From the NCBI GenBank assembly GCA_001799975.1, contig MGUQ01000069.1:11570-18699 (forward strand): a stretch of 7,130 nucleotides of DNA. The letters are read 5' to 3'. Made by a program: the position numbers and the translations under genes. Shown piece after piece: positions 6,238 through 7,130 of this stretch. Under the pieces are notes generated by a model. It worked only from the letters and a program-made list of their open reading frames with translations. It did no database searches and was not told the origin of the DNA. Origin of the DNA: Elusimicrobia bacterium RIFCSPLOWO2_01_FULL_54_10 (lineage in GTDB: Bacteria > Elusimicrobiota > Elusimicrobia > 2-02-FULL-39-32). Positions within the stretch are counted from its first letter, which is position 1, and every line of letters begins with the position of its first letter.

Positions 6238-6750
6238 TCATTCCACAGTTGTTTTGTTTTTTTCCAGGATGCCGCCCACGGCCAGCAGAGTCAAAGAGCT
6301 GATGACTGCCAGTATAAGTCCGCCGCCTACGAAGTCCAGGCCGCTCACTGAAGTGTCCACGCCCACCCATTTGATGCTGTTGACGGCGATCTGCAGGACT
6401 CGCTCGCCCATGATCTCCTGGAGCTTGAGCATCACCTGCTCGCCGAAAGTGTCTTTCAAGTAGCCAAAAATGCTGTTGATGGTCTCCCCGATCCTGGCCA
6501 TCTTTTTTAAGTAAAGCGCTTCACAGCCCAAGGAGACGAGGGCAAAAATGATGTAGGCGCGGCCGCGGATGCGTCCGGACAAGTGCTGGAATGCCGAGAC
6601 GGTGACGCCCAGAAGGCCGGCCAGGAGGATGCCGATGCCGTAGACGCTCTCAATGCCTTTGAGAGAATAGAACCACACGGTCACCCAGGGAACAAACGCG
6701 GAAACCGCCAGAACCAGAGAAACAACGCCTGCAAGGTAGTTCAAGAACAT
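6238..6750 (-). CDS. Uncharacterised 170-residue membrane protein in the secE operon
   Basis: I do not recognise this family. The product has about four hydrophobic segments: roughly residues 4-26 (LAGVVSLVLAVSAFVPWVTV), 36-55 (VYGIGILLAGLLGVTVSAF), 66-82 and 140-162 (FVGGGLILAVISSLTLLAV). Between spans 3 and 4 lies a helical, partly amphipathic region (about 83-130, containing IGETINSIFGYLKDTFGEQV). The short basic loop at 58-64 (SGRIRGR) is likely cytoplasmic by the positive-inside rule. No cysteine pairs, enzymatic motif or lipoprotein box are seen. The gene is real by context: AAGGAG 6 nt before the ATG, codon use like its neighbours, and tight fit between tRNA-Trp and secE (7 nt to secE). 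The location suggests a membrane or secretion role, but that is only guilt by association. Confidence 0.82.
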   Translation of the reverse strand: MFLNYLAGVVSLVLAVSAFVPWVTVWFYSLKGIESVYGIGILLAGLLGVTVSAFQHLSGRIRGRAYIIFALVSLGCEALYLKKMARIGETINSIFGYLKDTFGEQVMLKLQEIMGERVLQIAVNSIKWVGVDTSVSGLDFVGGGLILAVISSLTLLAVGGILEKNKTTVE

Positions 6751-6756
6751 TTCATT

Positions 6757-6762
6757 CTCCTT
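6757..6762 (-). promoter_or_regulatory. Shine-Dalgarno of the uncharacterised membrane protein gene
   Basis: AAGGAG on the minus strand lies 6 nt before the ATG at 6750, in the 30-nt space after the tRNA-Trp 3' end. It is one of the strongest ribosome sites in the window, which supports the gene as genuinely translated. Confidence 0.7.
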
Positions 6763-6780
6763 TTTGAATCTCTAAACTCT

Positions 6781-6851
6781 CGGGGGCGGCAGGACTTGAA
6801 CCTGCAGTCCTGGTTTTGGAGACCAGTGGTTTGCCATTAACCGACGCCCCC
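6781..6851 (-). tRNA. trnW: tRNA-Trp (anticodon CCA)
   Basis: On the minus strand, a 71-nt cloverleaf folds without mismatch. Acceptor GGGGGCG pairs with CGCCCCC. The D-stem GGTT/AACC has loop AATGGCA. The anticodon stem CTGGT/ACCAG has loop CTCCAAA, giving anticodon CCA (Trp). The variable region is GACT. T-stem GCAGG/CCTGC has loop TTCAAGT. The discriminator base is G73, the usual bacterial tRNA-Trp identity. CCA is not encoded and must be added by the CCA-adding enzyme. It lies 11 nt after the rpmG stop with no visible promoter of its own, so it is probably cut from the operon transcript by RNase P and 3' nucleases. tRNA-Trp between rpmG and secE is a common bacterial arrangement. Confidence 0.97.
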
Positions 6852-6862
6852 TGGTAAAACAA

Positions 6863-7024
6863 TTAGCTCTTCGCCTCTTTGTGAGGCGTGTGCTTTTTGC
6901 AGGGGCGGCAATATTTGCTGACTTCTACTTTGGTCTTATCCGCCCGCTTCTTGCCGGCCTGATAATGATAATTTTTTGACTTGCACTCGCCGCAGACGAG
7001 GGTTTGGATGTTTCTTTCGGCCAT
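6863..7024 (-). CDS. rpmG: 50S ribosomal protein L33, zinc-binding type
   Basis: This is a 53-residue protein of the large subunit near the E site. The N-terminus AERNIQTLVCGECKSKNYH and the rest, including VEVSKYCRPCKKHTPHKE, are typical L33. Two CxxC pairs (C11/C14 and C39/C42) make it the zinc-ribbon (C+) form. I chose ATG 7024 because it gives the standard N-terminus; a longer in-frame reading to 7087 runs antisense-like through tuf and adds 21 unrelated residues. The start is 1 nt after the tuf stop with no clear Shine-Dalgarno, so it is probably translated by ribosomes finishing tuf. Confidence 0.96.
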   Translation of the reverse strand: MAERNIQTLVCGECKSKNYHYQAGKKRADKTKVEVSKYCRPCKKHTPHKEAKS

Positions 7025-7025
7025 G

Positions 7026-7130
7026 TTATTCGAGGATCTCGGTGACAACTCCGGCGCCCACGGTGTGGCCGCCTTCGCGGATGGCAAAACGCAGCTGCTT
7101 CTCCATGGCCACGGGGTTAATGAGCTCCAC
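7026..7130 (-). CDS. tuf: Elongation factor Tu, C-terminal end (5' part outside window)
   Basis: The last 34 codons and TAA (7026-7028) are visible. The protein reads [20 protein letters not shown], then [14 protein letters not shown]: the unmistakable end of EF-Tu domain 3, which carries aminoacyl-tRNA to the ribosome. The GTPase domain lies beyond the right edge. It heads the visible part of the tuf-rpmG-trnW-secE-nusG-rplKA run. Confidence 0.96.
   Translation of the reverse strand: MELINPVAMEKQLRFAIREGGHTVGAGVVTEILE

Overview
The window holds ordinary bacterial chromosome: two convergent gene clusters packed end to end, with no sign of phage, transposon, CRISPR or plasmid DNA. The code is standard. 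Genes are separated by only a few bases, or overlap, and GC content looks moderate (near 50-55% by eye, not counted). The gene set fits a free-living or syntrophic, non-proteobacterial organism. I would guess an uncultured lineage such as Omnitrophota, Elusimicrobiota or a relative, but this is a low-confidence guess from protein character and gene order, not from a search.

Plus strand, 2-4321: a five-gene run. It starts with the 3' end of valS (valyl-tRNA synthetase anticodon-binding domain and C-terminal coiled coil). Next come a stand-alone receiver-domain response regulator, a UbiA-family prenyltransferase, a UbiX-family flavin prenyltransferase and a long-form UbiD-family decarboxylase that starts at TTG. 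Junctions are 2 nt, 2 nt, 9 nt and a 4-nt overlap, so co-transcription is likely. UbiA, UbiX and UbiD together would attach a polyprenyl tail to an aromatic acid and then decarboxylate it, with UbiX supplying the prenylated FMN that UbiD needs. In this kind of organism the set most plausibly serves the late steps of futalosine-route menaquinone synthesis (MqnP/MqnM/MqnL); the ubiquinone route is the alternative.

Minus strand, 7130-4325: the classic translation/secretion block, read from the right edge: tuf (3' end), rpmG, tRNA-Trp(CCA), an unrecognised 170-residue membrane protein, secE, nusG, rplK, rplA. The order is the widespread bacterial one except in two places. An unidentified membrane protein sits between tRNA-Trp and secE, and the block ends right after rplA, where rplJ-rplL-rpoB-rpoC would usually follow. 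A perfect 8-bp-stem palindrome resembling the dispersed CATTCCCGC/GCGGGAATG repeats lies between nusG and rplK, directly upstream of the rplK ribosome binding site.

The two clusters meet tail to tail with only 3 nt between the ubiD and rplA stop codons and no recognisable terminator. No stretch over 300 bases lacks a gene; the largest gap without a CDS (6751-6862) is mostly the tRNA. I found no convincing undescribed system. The membrane protein in the secE slot, the orphan response regulator and the nusG-rplK palindrome are the items most worth a second look.
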